NCBI RefSeq assembly: GCF_001746205.1
Contig: NZ_MDCO01000001.1
Coordinates: 133,896 to 197,895, forward strand
Length of the DNA: 64,000 nucleotides
Direction of reading: 5' to 3'
From: Brachyspira hampsonii
GTDB lineage: Bacteria > Spirochaetota > Brachyspiria > Brachyspirales > Brachyspiraceae
Part shown: one piece after another, positions 1 to 10,141 of the stretch
How positions within the stretch are numbered: the first letter of the stretch is position 1
How the letters are laid out: each line of letters begins with the position of its first letter
Notes under the pieces: generated by a model
What the model was told of the DNA's origin: nothing
What the model saw: the letters and a program-made list of their open reading frames with translations, nothing else
The model's database searches: none
Program-made: the position numbers and the translations under genes

Positions 1-403
1 TTAATCCGCTTATACTAATGCTTGGATTTGGAGTAGGTATATTAATTGTCAAATCTGCAATATATTTATTATCTCCTTCTTTAGATATCTTATTTTTTTC
101 AATTGTTGTTTGACCATTAAGTATGCTTCCATCTGAATTTATAGTATATTGTTCATTTTTAATAGGTGTATTAAAACTTTGTTTAAAGTAATCAATTAAT
201 GTATTTGCTATATCAGCAGCAGGAGCCTCAGGAGAAAACTGCAAATTTGGTGCAGCATTAAGATACCAAATTCCTTGATATTTTTCTCCTATATCTGTAC
301 CTGTAGATGTATCTGGATTTGTGTTGTTATTTTTACATCCTATAGCAGAAAAAGATGCTAGAATAGAAATAATAAAAAGGGTTAAAAAGAGTTTTTTATT
401 CAT
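1..403 (-). CDS. Partial small lipoprotein, C-terminus beyond window
   Basis: Reads leftward from an ATG at 403-401 and is still open at base 1, so the C-terminal end is missing. The start is basic, followed by a hydrophobic stretch and a Cys at about residue 23 after SAIG, which fits a spirochaetal lipoprotein signal; the protein is probably membrane-anchored. The first 50 residues closely match the complete gene at 568-1083, including the IGEKYQG and WYLNAA stretches, so the two are tandem paralogues. A purine-rich RBS lies just upstream. No known family recognised. Confidence 0.8.
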   Translation of the reverse strand, partial: MNKKLFLTLFIISILASFSAIGCKNNNTNPDTSTGTDIGEKYQGIWYLNAAPNLQFSPEAPAADIANTLIDYFKQSFNTPIKNEQYTINSDGSILNGQTTIEKNKISKEGDNKYIADLTINIPTPNPSISISGL

Positions 404-501
404 TTTTATCTCCTAAAATTTTATATTAATATTAAAAAATAACATATAGTATTGGTATATTGTAAAATTGATTTATTGTCATTTTTTAAATTTATTAATA
501 A

Positions 502-536
502 AAAACCTGCCCTATATAATATATAAAGCAGGTTTT
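502..536 (-). terminator. Intrinsic terminator after the 568-1083 lipoprotein gene
   Basis: A perfect 9-bp inverted repeat (AAAACCTGC and GCAGGTTTT) encloses an AT-rich inner palindrome. Read on the minus strand, the second arm runs into a T-rich tail. It lies about 30 bases past the stop of the lipoprotein gene. Confidence 0.75.
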
Positions 537-567
537 AATTTTTTAATATTAAATTAATTTTATCTGA

Positions 568-1083
568 TTATTGAACATTTTGTTTTGTTGCTGTAATTGT
601 TCCATCTCTAAACAAATAAAGATTATAATTATTGCCGCCTACATTTATTATAATGTAAATAGACATATTTCCTGTACCATCTGCATTAAAAGTAAGTTCA
701 TATTTTTCTGCAATAAGATATTCCATAGATACATTATCATTATATAGGGTTATAATATATTTATTGCTTCCTTCTTTCATTATATTATTTTTTTCTATTT
801 TACCTCCAGCAAAAATTACACTGCCGTCTGTATTAATAATTAATTCCATATCTTGATATACACTATTAAGCATTGATTCAAAATCAGCAATTATTTGAGC
901 TGCTAGAGGAGGTGAATCAGGATAGAACTCAAATTTTGTTGCGGCATTAAGATACCATGTTCCCTGATATTTTTCTCCTATATCTGTTCCTGTATCTGGG
1001 TTTGTATTATTGTTTTTACATCCTATAGCAGAAAATCCCGCCAATATAAGAATAAAGAGAATTAAAAACAATTTCTTATTCAT
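568..1083 (-). CDS. Small lipoprotein of unknown function
   Basis: A 171-residue protein with a lipoprotein-type signal: a basic MNKK start, a hydrophobic core and Cys22 after SAIG. The Asn/Thr-rich linker after Cys22 leads to a beta-rich body with alternating polar and hydrophobic residues. It is a tandem paralogue of the partial gene at the left edge. It is probably anchored to the outer or inner membrane. The family is not recognised; duplication suggests a surface or envelope role, which is only inference. Confidence 0.8.
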   Translation of the reverse strand: MNKKLFLILFILILAGFSAIGCKNNNTNPDTGTDIGEKYQGTWYLNAATKFEFYPDSPPLAAQIIADFESMLNSVYQDMELIINTDGSVIFAGGKIEKNNIMKEGSNKYIITLYNDNVSMEYLIAEKYELTFNADGTGNMSIYIIINVGGNNYNLYLFRDGTITATKQNVQ

Positions 1084-1277
1084 TTTTATATCCTAAATAT
1101 TAATTTTGTAATAAGATAACTTATTACTAAATATATTGCAAAATAAATTTAATTAAAATTAAACATTTTTATATATAATTTTTATTGCTATATTAAAAAA
1201 ATCAATTTGATAAATTCATATTGAAATTATATTTTAATAATTTATATTATTATGAAACAAAGATATGAGGATTAATT

Positions 1278-2585
1278 ATGAAGAATATTTATTTATTGCT
1301 GCTTATTGTATCTATTTTTATTTTATCATGCAGTAATAAGATTACAGCCCCTTCCGAAAGTAATGGCATAATATATTATGACTATGATACTGCAGAAACT
1401 AAGAAATATAGTATTATAAAAAAGGACCATAACATTTACACTGACATTACTGTTAAAAGCACTTTCAAAAAATTAGCCGAATCTCAAAATACTATTATTT
1501 ATGTTGAAGATGGACAAGATATTACAAGAGATTATATTATGAACTTTATAAATAAATTTGAAGAGTATTATCATAAAGAAGTTGAAATATATGGTGAACC
1601 ATCAGATATTGATGGAAACGGAAAAATAATATTTTTAATGGCTTCTCTAAATATTAATAAAAAACCTAATGAACCTAGTTTGGGTGGATATTTTACTCCT
1701 TCTGATTTACTTTATGGAAAAAATGGAGAAAGAGGAGAGTATCTGCATGTTGATATTAAAGATTCCATTGATAGCGTACTTGGCACTATGATGCATGAAC
1801 TTCAGCATTTAATTAATTATAATATGAATGTAATTAATGGAAATAGAGAAATGGATGTTTGGCTTAATGAAGCACTTTCAGAATCAACATCTTATTTATT
1901 TTCAGAGGATTTGACAAAATTGAGAAAAGACGCTTTCTTAAAAACTCCTTATTATTCTTTTTATTCTTGGTATATGCAATCAAATAATGGAAATAATCTC
2001 TTTGGATCAAGCGGTATTATAATAAGTTATTCTTCTGCATCTATATTTATGAACTGGCTAAATACTAAAACAGGCGGAAATTATAATATTTACAGAGAAA
2101 TAGCATATTCTAGTTCTTCATTAACAAGTGAAGAAAGACTTACAGGTATTACATCTAAATATGGTCTTGGAGATAATATGAATGATGTAATGCTTAATTG
2201 GATAGATGGATTAAGTAAAGGGGATCTTCCCGGAGTAAGTATTTCTGCTATAAATCCAAGCGATCCAAGTGTAAGTCAAAATGGAAGCATACCATTATTG
2301 CCTAGATCAGTGATAGTTTATAATACATTTTCTATTCCTTCTGATCCTAAAACTAAGACAAGGCAGTTAAGCGGACAGGGTTGGAATGGTTTTTCTGCTG
2401 TAGTAAATACTTCTGAAAATAAAAAGGCGGGGTATGTTGATGAAGCAGATATTGTAGATATTAATTTGCCTCAGGTAAATGGGCTTAACTCTTCAATGAA
2501 ATATAAATCACTTGATTTAAACTCACTTGAAGGCTATCATTTTATAGATAGAGTTTTTAGTAAAGATTATATAATAGAAGAATAA
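1278..2585 (+). CDS. M30-type (hyicolysin-like) zinc metallopeptidase lipoprotein
   Basis: A 435-residue secreted lipoprotein: hydrophobic signal followed by the lipobox ILSC at about residue 18. The zinc-binding motif HELQH lies near residue 173, and NEALSE about 25 residues later can supply the third ligand, as in gluzincin-type peptidases. A paralogue lies at 39753-40922 (HELHH) and a broken copy follows immediately at 2625. The likely role is extracellular or surface proteolysis; the substrate is unknown. RBS GAGG lies about 9 bases before the ATG. Confidence 0.8.
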   Translation: MKNIYLLLLIVSIFILSCSNKITAPSESNGIIYYDYDTAETKKYSIIKKDHNIYTDITVKSTFKKLAESQNTIIYVEDGQDITRDYIMNFINKFEEYYHKEVEIYGEPSDIDGNGKIIFLMASLNINKKPNEPSLGGYFTPSDLLYGKNGERGEYLHVDIKDSIDSVLGTMMHELQHLINYNMNVINGNREMDVWLNEALSESTSYLFSEDLTKLRKDAFLKTPYYSFYSWYMQSNNGNNLFGSSGIIISYSSASIFMNWLNTKTGGNYNIYREIAYSSSSLTSEERLTGITSKYGLGDNMNDVMLNWIDGLSKGDLPGVSISAINPSDPSVSQNGSIPLLPRSVIVYNTFSIPSDPKTKTRQLSGQGWNGFSAVVNTSENKKAGYVDEADIVDINLPQVNGLNSSMKYKSLDLNSLEGYHFIDRVFSKDYIIEE

Positions 2586-2624
2586 AATAGTATTTCATAA
2601 AAATTATTTAATAAAGGAATTGCT

Positions 2625-3239
2625 ATGAAAATAAATTACATATTTTTATTGATTATTTTTATATTTATTTCTTCATGCGGTAATAAGATTACAGCACCTT
2701 CAGAAGTGAACGGCATAATATATTATGACTATGACACTACAGAAACTAAATCTTTTTCTTTTTTTAAGATTGATAACTCTACAGGTAAAGCTCTTGAAAC
2801 TAAAAGTAAGTTCAAAAAACTAGCAGAATCTCAAAATGTTATTGTTTATTTTGAAGACGGATATAGTATTACGAGAGATCAATTAAGAAGTTTTCTCACT
2901 CAATTTGAAAAATCTTATGAAAAAGAAGTAAGCATATATGGAGCGCCGTAGATCTTGATAGAAACGGAAAAATAATATTTTTAATGGCTGATATTAATAC
3001 AAATGGAAATAGTATAGGAGGGTATTTTTCTAAGATGGATTTGATTGATGGAAAAGATGGAATAAGGAGGTGAATATCTTCATGTAAATGTTAAGTGGGA
3101 ATTGGAATCAGTATTTGGTGTTATGATGCATGAACTTCAGCATTTAATTAATTATAATATGAATGCAATTAATGGAAATAGAGAAATGGATGTTTGGCTT
3201 GATGAAGCACTTTCAGAATCAACATCTTATATATATAAC
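2625..3239 (+). pseudogene. Frameshifted and truncated copy of the M30-type peptidase
   Basis: Residues 1-108 closely follow the gene at 1278-2585, including the lipobox and the ITAPSE stretch. Near 2949 a one-base loss relative to the intact copy brings in a stop. A second frame change near 3070 follows. The sequence encoding the HELQH zinc site is still readable at 3127-3141 and homology continues to about 3228. At about 3239 it stops abruptly and runs into a conserved leader sequence that belongs to the neighbouring minus-strand small-ORF array. This indicates a deletion junction that removed the C-terminal half. Confidence 0.85.
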
Positions 3240-3240
3240 C

Positions 3241-3345
3241 TCTTTTTTACTTATTTATTTATGTGATGACAATAACTCTGTTCCAAAAGATAGCAAGTTC
3301 TTTTCCGCAAAAAAGTTATTTTTTTGTACATCAATTAACAAATTA
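3241..3345 (-). repeat. Conserved leader repeat, copy A (orphan)
   Basis: First of three copies of a roughly 100-bp intergenic sequence. The core, 3261-3307, is almost identical to 3734-3781 and 4209-4255. It contains a small hairpin (AAAAGA and TCTTTT arms). In the other two copies the leader precedes the ATG of a small minus-strand gene. Here the gene is gone and the leader abuts the broken M30 peptidase copy. Confidence 0.8.
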
Positions 3346-3354
3346 AGGCAAAAA

Positions 3355-3380
3355 AATAAGGAGCGTTAATGCCCCTTATT
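3355..3380 (-). terminator. Intrinsic terminator after small ORF 3400-3702
   Basis: Inverted repeat AATAAGG-GC / GC-CCTTATT with a short loop, followed on the minus strand by a T-rich run. It lies 20 bases past the stop of the 3400-3702 gene and resembles the terminator at 4304-4328 almost exactly. Confidence 0.75.
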
Positions 3381-3399
3381 TTATATAATTATTATATTA

Positions 3400-3702
3400 T
3401 TATCCCATATAGCATATTACTAAATTATCATCACTAATTAATATCTCATCTCCATACAATTTTTCATTCTCTTCTAAATATTTAACAAAACCCTCTGTAT
3501 CAAACTCTTGATAAAAATCTCTGATAATATCATAACCTATAGATACTTCATATTCATTATTATCCTCATTTAATATAGCTATAATTGGTAATGATGAACC
3601 CTGCTCATTCTCTAATAAATATTTTGCTAATAATTCAGCTGCTTTTTCTGAGTAGTATTCTTTTAATCCTTCTATTATCTCATTCAAACTAAAATTAATC
3701 AT
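3400..3702 (-). CDS. Small acidic protein, array member 1
   Basis: A 100-residue acidic protein without signal or membrane segment, so probably cytoplasmic. Its C-terminal half (GYDIIRDFYQEF, then FVKYLEENE and an ILISDDNLVICY ending) aligns loosely with the neighbour at 3870-4181, so the two are diverged paralogues. RBS AGAGG sits before the ATG. The gene is a self-contained unit with conserved leader copy B upstream and its own terminator. Function not recognised; size and acidity recall immunity-type proteins, but no toxin gene is adjacent. Confidence 0.7.
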   Translation of the reverse strand: MINFSLNEIIEGLKEYYSEKAAELLAKYLLENEQGSSLPIIAILNEDNNEYEVSIGYDIIRDFYQEFDTEGFVKYLEENEKLYGDEILISDDNLVICYMG

Positions 3703-3708
3703 TTTTAA

Positions 3709-3815
3709 TTACCTCTTTTTTAATTATTTATTTATGTGATGACAATAACTCTGTTCCAAAAGATAGCAAGTTCTTTTCCGCAGAAAATAAAACTTTTTCT
3801 CACTTATTTATAAAA
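3709..3815 (-). repeat. Conserved leader repeat, copy B
   Basis: Second copy of the conserved leader, upstream of the 3400-3702 gene on the minus strand. The core 3734-3781 is nearly identical to the other copies. Read on the minus strand it holds a possible promoter (TTGCTA, 16 bases, TATTGT), which is weak against consensus. Confidence 0.8.
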
Positions 3816-3831
3816 AATAAGGCAAAAAAAT

Positions 3832-3852
3832 AGGACTGTTTTTAGCAGTCCT
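3832..3852 (-). terminator. Intrinsic terminator after small ORF 3870-4181
   Basis: Stem AGGACTG / CAGTCCT with a 7-base loop. On the minus strand it is followed by a T-run. It lies 17 bases after the gene's stop codon. Confidence 0.7.
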
Positions 3853-3869
3853 TATAATAATTATACCTA

Positions 3870-4181
3870 TTAATGCTTATATATTATAGTATTTTTAGTT
3901 TCTATTATTATATTTTTATTATTAAAGTTACTGTTATGTTGTTTTATAAAACCTATTAAATCATTTTTATTTATCTCTTCAAATGAGTTATTTATTTTAT
4001 CAAAATCTAATCCGCAATATATACCATTTTCTTCATCCTCATGATAACCTAAGAAAGATATTAATAAATTATCCATGTCATTATCAAAAAAATATCTTGA
4101 TAATTTTTTTGCACCTTCTTTTGAGTATTTACCATACTCAACTAATTCTTTTATTAATTGTTGTTCTGTTAATCTAATCAT
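3870..4181 (-). CDS. Small acidic protein, array member 2
   Basis: A 103-residue protein with no signal peptide or membrane segment. The N-terminal half is helical and charged. The C-terminal half (LDFDKINNSFEEI, then LIGFIKQHN) resembles the product of 3400-3702, indicating an old duplication. The start has RBS AGGAATT and is preceded by leader copy C. Function unknown; Brachyspira-specific by appearance. Confidence 0.7.
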   Translation of the reverse strand: MIRLTEQQLIKELVEYGKYSKEGAKKLSRYFFDNDMDNLLISFLGYHEDEENGIYCGLDFDKINNSFEEINKNDLIGFIKQHNSNFNNKNIIIETKNTIIYKH

Positions 4182-4285
4182 TTTTTAATTCCTATTTTTT
4201 AATTATTTATGTGATGACAATAACTCTGTTCCAAAAGATAGCAAGTTCTTTTCCGAAAAAAAGTTATTTTTTTTCTCACTTATTT
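4182..4285 (-). repeat. Conserved leader repeat, copy C
   Basis: Third copy of the leader, directly upstream of the gene at 3870-4181. The core 4209-4255 matches copies A and B base for base over about 46 positions, far more than the adjoining genes match each other. Conservation of the non-coding part over the coding part suggests a functional element or recent recombination. Confidence 0.8.
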
Positions 4286-4303
4286 ATTAAAATTAAGGCA
4301 AAA

Positions 4304-4328
4304 AATAAGGGGCTTAATGCCCCTTATT
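4304..4328 (-). terminator. Intrinsic terminator after small ORF 4331-4537
   Basis: A perfect 10-bp stem, AATAAGGGGC / GCCCCTTATT, with a 5-base loop. On the minus strand it is followed by a T-rich stretch. It begins directly after the stop of the small ORF at 4331. Confidence 0.8.
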
Positions 4329-4330
4329 TA

Positions 4331-4537
4331 TTAAAGCCCTTTCATAAATAGCTTACATCCTGCTATATTATTATTAATGCTTTCTTTTAATTCCTCATAA
4401 TCTTCTATAACACTTTTATTATTTTCTAGCATTTCAAGTAAAGATTTAAACTTATCTGCCGCATATTCATATTCTTTTTTTTCTAATAAGTCTAAAGCCT
4501 TTTCATAAACTATAAAAAACATTCTTAATTTAATCAT
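4331..4537 (-). CDS. Small helical protein, array member 3
   Basis: A 68-residue protein starting MIKLRMFFIVYEK, with an RBS (AGAGGAATT) like those of the other array genes. It is predicted to be all-helical and charged (EKKEYEYAADKFKSLL). The reading frame also continues upstream without a stop into the truncated chemotaxis receptor at 4588-6022, so a receptor fusion could be made. The independent RBS and the shared array context favour a separate gene whose normal leader was replaced by the receptor fragment. Confidence 0.6.
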   Translation of the reverse strand: MIKLRMFFIVYEKALDLLEKKEYEYAADKFKSLLEMLENNKSVIEDYEELKESINNNIAGCKLFMKGL

Positions 4538-4587
4538 CTTTAATTCCTCTTTTTTAAATATTATTCTAGTATGACTAATGATTTCAT

Positions 4588-6022
4588 TCAAAGCTAATAT
4601 ATTTGTCTGAAAAGCTATACCCTCTATAACTTTTGTAATATCCTTTATTTTAGCACTAGACTCATAAACATCTTCTATCATTTTAGTAGTATCAGCTATA
4701 ACACTTCCGCCTTCTACTACCGCATTTCTAGAAGCTATCATAACTTCATTTCCATCTACTGAATTCTGAGCTGAAGACTTTATAGTAGAAGCCATCTCCT
4801 CCATAGATGAAGCCGTCTCCTCTAAACTTGATGCCTGATACTCTGTTCTGCTTGCTAAATCCTCACTTCCTTTATGTAGTTCTGAAGCGGCATTTGCTAT
4901 TTCCTTAGAAGAATTAAGAACCTCTGAAATCACTTCTATAAATCTATTTCTCATCATATCAAATGCATTCGATAATTCTCCTATTTCATCATGCCTATTG
5001 GATAATGAAGAGTTGAAAACAAAATTACCCTTAGCCATCTGATAGGCTTCATCAACTATATTTTTTATAGGTTTAATAGTTTTACCTATATAAAATCCAG
5101 ATATTATAGAAGATAATATAATGCCTGCTATTCCTAATAATGTTCCGATTATAGTGATTTTTTTGCTTTCCGCATATAATAAATCTTCTGTAATACCTGC
5201 CATCATGATCCAAGGCTGAGTTTTCATTTTCTTAAAAAAAGCTGTTCTATCAATATCTTGAAAATTATATGTAAATAATCCGGAATTCTGTCCTGCAGGC
5301 GGTCTTAATGAAGCATTAGGTATAATACCTATTGTAGAGTCTACATTATGATATACACATAGCAAATCTTCTTCATTTAAAACAAATATAGACCTTTTAT
5401 CAGACAATTCATTTCTAGCGTCTTTTAAAGTATCATTTATTATTTTACTCCAATCAATAAAAGCTACAAAACTTCCTATAAGATTATTTTCTAAATCATA
5501 AATAGAATGAACTACAGGAAGTACAAATCCTTTATTTATATCTGATTTATATATAATATCACTAGTAGCATGATCATATCCGGAGTCAGCAAACTCTTTC
5601 CATAATTGAGGATATGTAGAAGCCATGTCTAATCCAGCATTTTTCTTATCTCCATTATAAGCCTCTATTACTTTACCGTCTAAATCTATCAAATCTAATG
5701 TTAATATATAATCATTATTATCAAATAAATTTATCATAGTACTTATTGCTTTATCTCGGACATTTTCACTTTTTGTCTGCATATATTCTATTATTGCCGG
5801 TATTCTTGAATATGCATCCATTATAAGAAGCTGATCTTCAAGCATTGTATCCAATAAAGTTGAATAACCATTAACTGAAGTTTGAAATCCAGAATATGTA
5901 GCCTCATTTATGGCTTTGCTTGATATTTGTATAGATGAAAATATAATTGTAAAGGACAATACAACTATAACTATATTAACAATTAAAGGAATTTTAACTG
6001 TTATACTATTAAACTTTTTCAT
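4588..6022 (-). pseudogene. Methyl-accepting chemotaxis receptor truncated in the signalling domain
   Basis: Encodes the N-terminal part of a transmembrane chemoreceptor: first membrane helix, a dCache-like extracellular sensor (about residues 35-275), second membrane helix (about 290-310), HAMP, and the adaptation helix ([16 protein letters not shown]). It stops at NILALNE, exactly where intact paralogues continue with the hairpin tip that contacts CheA and CheW. The frame then continues into the small ORF at 4331-4537. Without the hairpin tip it should not signal normally. The last 270 bases before the break are almost identical to the receptor at 6255-8093, so recombination between paralogues is likely. 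Confidence 0.85.
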
Positions 6023-6254
6023 AAAATACCTCTATAAATAAAAAATTATTAAATATTTTAAAGAGTAGGTATGTTATTTTGTAATAAGAACACTCTAACA
6101 CTATTTGCTATAGTATAGTTTAATTAAGAAAAAAAGTCAATTACATTGCACTATAATATAAATTTATCATTATAAATAACTTAAGAAAAAGTTTAATATG
6201 TATAATTAAAAAACAATATAAAAAATATTTATTAATTTTCAATTATAAAGTGAT

Positions 6255-8093
6255 TTAAAGTCTAAAAAATGACATTAATTCTTCTAAATGCTTAGCCTGA
6301 TCTAATAAAGATTTAGATGCTGATGTAGACTGCTCTACTAAAGAAGCATTCTGCTGAGTGATGCTGTCCATTTTGGATACTGCTGTGTTTACCTGATCTA
6401 CTCCTGCCTCCTGCTCTACTGCTGTATGACTTATATCACTCATTATCTTAGAAGTTTCTGCTATTTTAGTTTCTATATCTGTAAATATTTCCTGAGAGTG
6501 CCTTGCCATTTCTGCTGATTTATTTATCTTTTCATAAATATCTTCTATAAGCAAAGTGATGTCTTTTGCTGATGCTTGAGAGTTTTGAGCTAAGTTTCTA
6601 ACCTCACTTGCTACAACCGCAAAACCTCTGCCCTGATCTCCTGCTCTGGCTGCCTCTACCGAAGCATTCAAAGCTAATATATTTGTCTGAAAAGCTATAC
6701 CCTCTATAACTTTTGTAATATCCTTTATTTTAGCACTAGCCTCATAAACTTCTTCTATCATTTTAGTAGTGTCAGCTATAACACTTCCGCCTTCTGATAC
6801 TGCATTTTTAGATTCCATCATAACTCCATTACAATCAACTGAATTTTGTGCTGATGACTTTATGGTAGAAGCCATCTCCTCCATAGATGAAGCAGTCTCC
6901 TCTAAACTTGATGCCTGATACTCTGTTCTTTTTGACAAGTCCTCAGTTCCTTGATAAAGCTCATTTGCTGCATTTGTTATTTCACTTGAAGATAATAATA
7001 TCTCTTTTATCATACCTGAGAATTTATTTCTCATATCAGAAAATGAAGTCAATAATTCTCCAATTTCATCATTTCTTGATTTTATGTTAGAACTGAAAGC
7101 AAAATTACCAAGAGATATTTCCTTAGCCTCTTTAACTATATACTTTATAGGCTTAATAGTTTTTCTAACATAAAAAAATGAAAATAAAACAGAAACTATT
7201 ATTCCTATTAAACCTATTATAATACCATTAAGAAGCATTTTTCTAGGTGCTGAATAAATTAATGATTCTGATATTCCATCTGCAAGTGTCCAAGGCATTG
7301 AACTCATTTTCTTGAAAAAAGCTAATTTATCTATATTAAAATAATTATATTTTACTATTCCGGATTTCTCATTTGAAGGTATATTAATATCAATTTTATT
7401 CTTAAGCTCTTCAACCATATTATGATATACAAACTCATTATCATTATTGATAATAAAAATAGTATTATCCTTTGAAAAAGTATTACCAAATTTTTCTAAA
7501 CTATCTTTAATTATCAAAGACCAATCTATAAATCCAATAAAAGCACCTAAAAAATTATTATTATAATCAAAAATAGGACATAACATAGGAAGTACATACC
7601 CATTATTCATATCATGTTCATATATGGTATTAGCTATAGTAACATTATAATTTCTGGAAACAAATGTATTCCATAAATCAGGATATACATCAGAAACTTT
7701 AATTCCGCTTTTTCCATCATTTCCTTTATATGAAGTTAATACACTTGAATTAGTAGAAAGTATATATGCATTTGTTATGTATTCATTGTTATCCAAAACC
7801 TTTTGCAATGTGATAAAAACAGTAGCTCCCATCCAACCTGAATTATCCTTAAGATAATCTATTATAACAGGCATACTAGAATAGCTTTCCATAAGTAATA
7901 TTTGATCTTCTATAGTTTTATCCAAAAAATTACAATATCCATTTGCTGATGATTCTACATACTTATTAACATAACTAAATATTTCATTTCTAGAAGCACT
8001 GAGCAAAGATAAAATTATAAAAGCACATATAATAACTGTAGCTATACTTAAAATTAATGGTAATTTTACTGATATGCTATTAAATTTTTTCAT
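6255..8093 (-). CDS. Methyl-accepting chemotaxis protein
   Basis: A 612-residue membrane receptor that passes an external ligand signal to the CheA/CheW flagellar system. Order: N-terminal membrane helix (about 12-30), extracellular Cache-like sensor, second helix (about 285-305), HAMP, methylation helix with [16 protein letters not shown], hairpin tip [20 protein letters not shown], and a C-terminal helix ending EELMSFFRL. The signalling half is nearly identical to that of 8300-10141 while the sensors differ, as expected of receptors sharing one signalling array. Ligand unknown. Confidence 0.9.
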   Translation of the reverse strand: MKKFNSISVKLPLILSIATVIICAFIILSLLSASRNEIFSYVNKYVESSANGYCNFLDKTIEDQILLMESYSSMPVIIDYLKDNSGWMGATVFITLQKVLDNNEYITNAYILSTNSSVLTSYKGNDGKSGIKVSDVYPDLWNTFVSRNYNVTIANTIYEHDMNNGYVLPMLCPIFDYNNNFLGAFIGFIDWSLIIKDSLEKFGNTFSKDNTIFIINNDNEFVYHNMVEELKNKIDINIPSNEKSGIVKYNYFNIDKLAFFKKMSSMPWTLADGISESLIYSAPRKMLLNGIIIGLIGIIVSVLFSFFYVRKTIKPIKYIVKEAKEISLGNFAFSSNIKSRNDEIGELLTSFSDMRNKFSGMIKEILLSSSEITNAANELYQGTEDLSKRTEYQASSLEETASSMEEMASTIKSSAQNSVDCNGVMMESKNAVSEGGSVIADTTKMIEEVYEASAKIKDITKVIEGIAFQTNILALNASVEAARAGDQGRGFAVVASEVRNLAQNSQASAKDITLLIEDIYEKINKSAEMARHSQEIFTDIETKIAETSKIMSDISHTAVEQEAGVDQVNTAVSKMDSITQQNASLVEQSTSASKSLLDQAKHLEELMSFFRL

Positions 8094-8299
8094 GAATACA
8101 AATCCTAAAATGTTTTTTAAAATATATTAAAGATTGTTATATTAGAATTTTATCATATACTCTATTAGACGAAAAAAGTATAAAAAAGTTTCCAATACAA
8201 AAATAACAACTAAGGCAAACTTAACATAATACTTCAATACATAAAACATTTAAAAATTAATAATGTAAAACTTAAATAGTATTAAAAAATAGAAAAATT

Positions 8300-10141
8300 T
8301 TATTTAACTCTAAAGAAAGACATAAGTTCTTCCAAATGTTTAGCTTGATCTAGTAAAGATTTTGTAGCTGCTGTTGCCTCTTCCACTAAAGCAGCATTCT
8401 GCTGAGTAATACTATCCATTTTGGATACAGCAGTATTAACCTGATCTACTCCAGCTTCCTGTTCTACAGCTGTCTGACTTATATCATTCATAATTTTTGA
8501 AGTTTCTTCTATTTTAAGCTCAATATTGTTAAAAATGTCCTGAGAATGCCTTGCCATTTCTGCTGACTTATTTATTTTTTCATAAATATCTTCTATAAGC
8601 AATGTAATATCTTTAGCTGAAGTTTGAGAGTTTTGTGCTAGATTTCTTACTTCACTTGCAACTACAGCGAAACCTTTTCCCTGATCTCCTGCCCTTGCGG
8701 CTTCTACTGCAGCATTTAAAGCAAGTATATTAGTCTGAAAAGCAATGTCTTCTATAACTTTTGTAATATCTTTAATCTTAGCACTTGCAGCATAAACATC
8801 TTCTATCATATTGGTAGTATCACCTATTACTACGCCGCCCTCTTTAACTGCATTTTTTGAATCTATCATAACTTTATTACCATCAACAGAGTTTTGTGCT
8901 GATGACTTTATAGTAGAAGCCATCTCTTCCATAGAAGAAGCGGTTTCCTCTAAACTTGATGCCTGATACTCAGTTCTTTGTGCCAAATCTTCAGTACCCT
9001 GATAAACCTCATTAGCAGCATTAGCTATCTCTGAAGAAGCAGCTAATACATCTGTTATAACCATTACTATTTTATCACGCATTACTTGGAAAGAATGAGA
9101 AAGCTCCCCTATTTCATCATTTCTATCCTTTATAGCAGCAGATAGAGTAAAATTACCTTCAGACATCTCTCTTGCCTCTTCAACTATAAATTTCATAGGC
9201 TTGATAGTTCTATGTATATAGAATATAGTTATAATTGTAGATAAAGCAACACCTATAATTCCTATAATAATACCTATCAATCTCATCTTTCTTCCTGGGG
9301 CATATAATAATCTATCGGTTGTTCTTTCAACCATCACCCATTCTGTAGAAGATAATTTCTTAAAGAATGCTGATATAGCTTCTCCTTCTCTTATGTAGCT
9401 AAGAAGACCAGAATCCTCATTACTAGGTATTACAAGAGATTCTGTAGCTTTGGAAAATAGTCTGTTTTTATTATTATGATAAACTATATCTAAATTATTA
9501 TTAATTACAAAAAGAGTTTTCTCTTCTGAAAACTGGCCTTTTGAATCTTTTAAACTTTCATCTATAATTTTACCCCAATTCACATAAGCTATAAAAGCAC
9601 CCACTACATTATTATTATCATCTCTTACACCCTGCAAAACAGGAAGTATAATATAGTCTTCATGTTTATATATATTAAATGATAACGATGTATTATAATT
9701 TTTAGAAATAAATGACTGCCATAATTCAGGATACATTGAAGATATATCCTCTCCTGATTCATCTTTACTTCCATTATATGACTCTATAACTTTACCATCC
9801 AAACTCAGCATAAATAAATCTATTATATAGCTATTATTCTCAAATAATACAGTCATGGTTCTGATGGCTCTATTTTGAACCTCTTCACTTCCTGTAGACA
9901 TATATTCTTTTATTGTTGGAATATTAGCATAAGATTCTATAAGAATAGACTGATAAGATAGTATGCTATCTATTAATGAAGAAAAACCGTTAACTGAAGT
10001 TTCAAACCCTGAAGCTGTTACTGCATTCAATTCTTTAGTTGATAAGCTTATAGATACCGATATTATTATAACCGATAACATAATTATCATTACTGTTACC
10101 ATAAGCGGTATTTTTACCATTATACTGTTTAATTTACTCAT
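8300..10141 (-). CDS. Methyl-accepting chemotaxis protein
   Basis: A chemoreceptor with the same plan as its neighbour: membrane helix, Cache-like sensor, membrane helix, HAMP, methylation region and intact hairpin tip ([20 protein letters not shown]), ending MSFFRVK. The frame is open further upstream, to 10291, but I choose the start [13 protein letters not shown] at 10141. It has an AGGAA RBS and matches the MKKFNSI start of the paralogues. The ligand is unknown. Confidence 0.9.
   Translation of the reverse strand: MSKLNSIMVKIPLMVTVMIIMLSVIIISVSISLSTKELNAVTASGFETSVNGFSSLIDSILSYQSILIESYANIPTIKEYMSTGSEEVQNRAIRTMTVLFENNSYIIDLFMLSLDGKVIESYNGSKDESGEDISSMYPELWQSFISKNYNTSLSFNIYKHEDYIILPVLQGVRDDNNNVVGAFIAYVNWGKIIDESLKDSKGQFSEEKTLFVINNNLDIVYHNNKNRLFSKATESLVIPSNEDSGLLSYIREGEAISAFFKKLSSTEWVMVERTTDRLLYAPGRKMRLIGIIIGIIGVALSTIITIFYIHRTIKPMKFIVEEAREMSEGNFTLSAAIKDRNDEIGELSHSFQVMRDKIVMVITDVLAASSEIANAANEVYQGTEDLAQRTEYQASSLEETASSMEEMASTIKSSAQNSVDGNKVMIDSKNAVKEGGVVIGDTTNMIEDVYAASAKIKDITKVIEDIAFQTNILALNAAVEAARAGDQGKGFAVVASEVRNLAQNSQTSAKDITLLIEDIYEKINKSAEMARHSQDIFNNIELKIEETSKIMNDISQTAVEQEAGVDQVNTAVSKMDSITQQNAALVEEATAATKSLLDQAKHLEELMSFFRVK

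Noticed and set aside
3241-4328. An integron cassette array with attC sites
   Set aside because: The conserved leaders lack recognisable paired RYYYAAC/GTTRRRY core sites and no integrase gene is present. Each unit also has its own terminator, which is unusual for cassettes.
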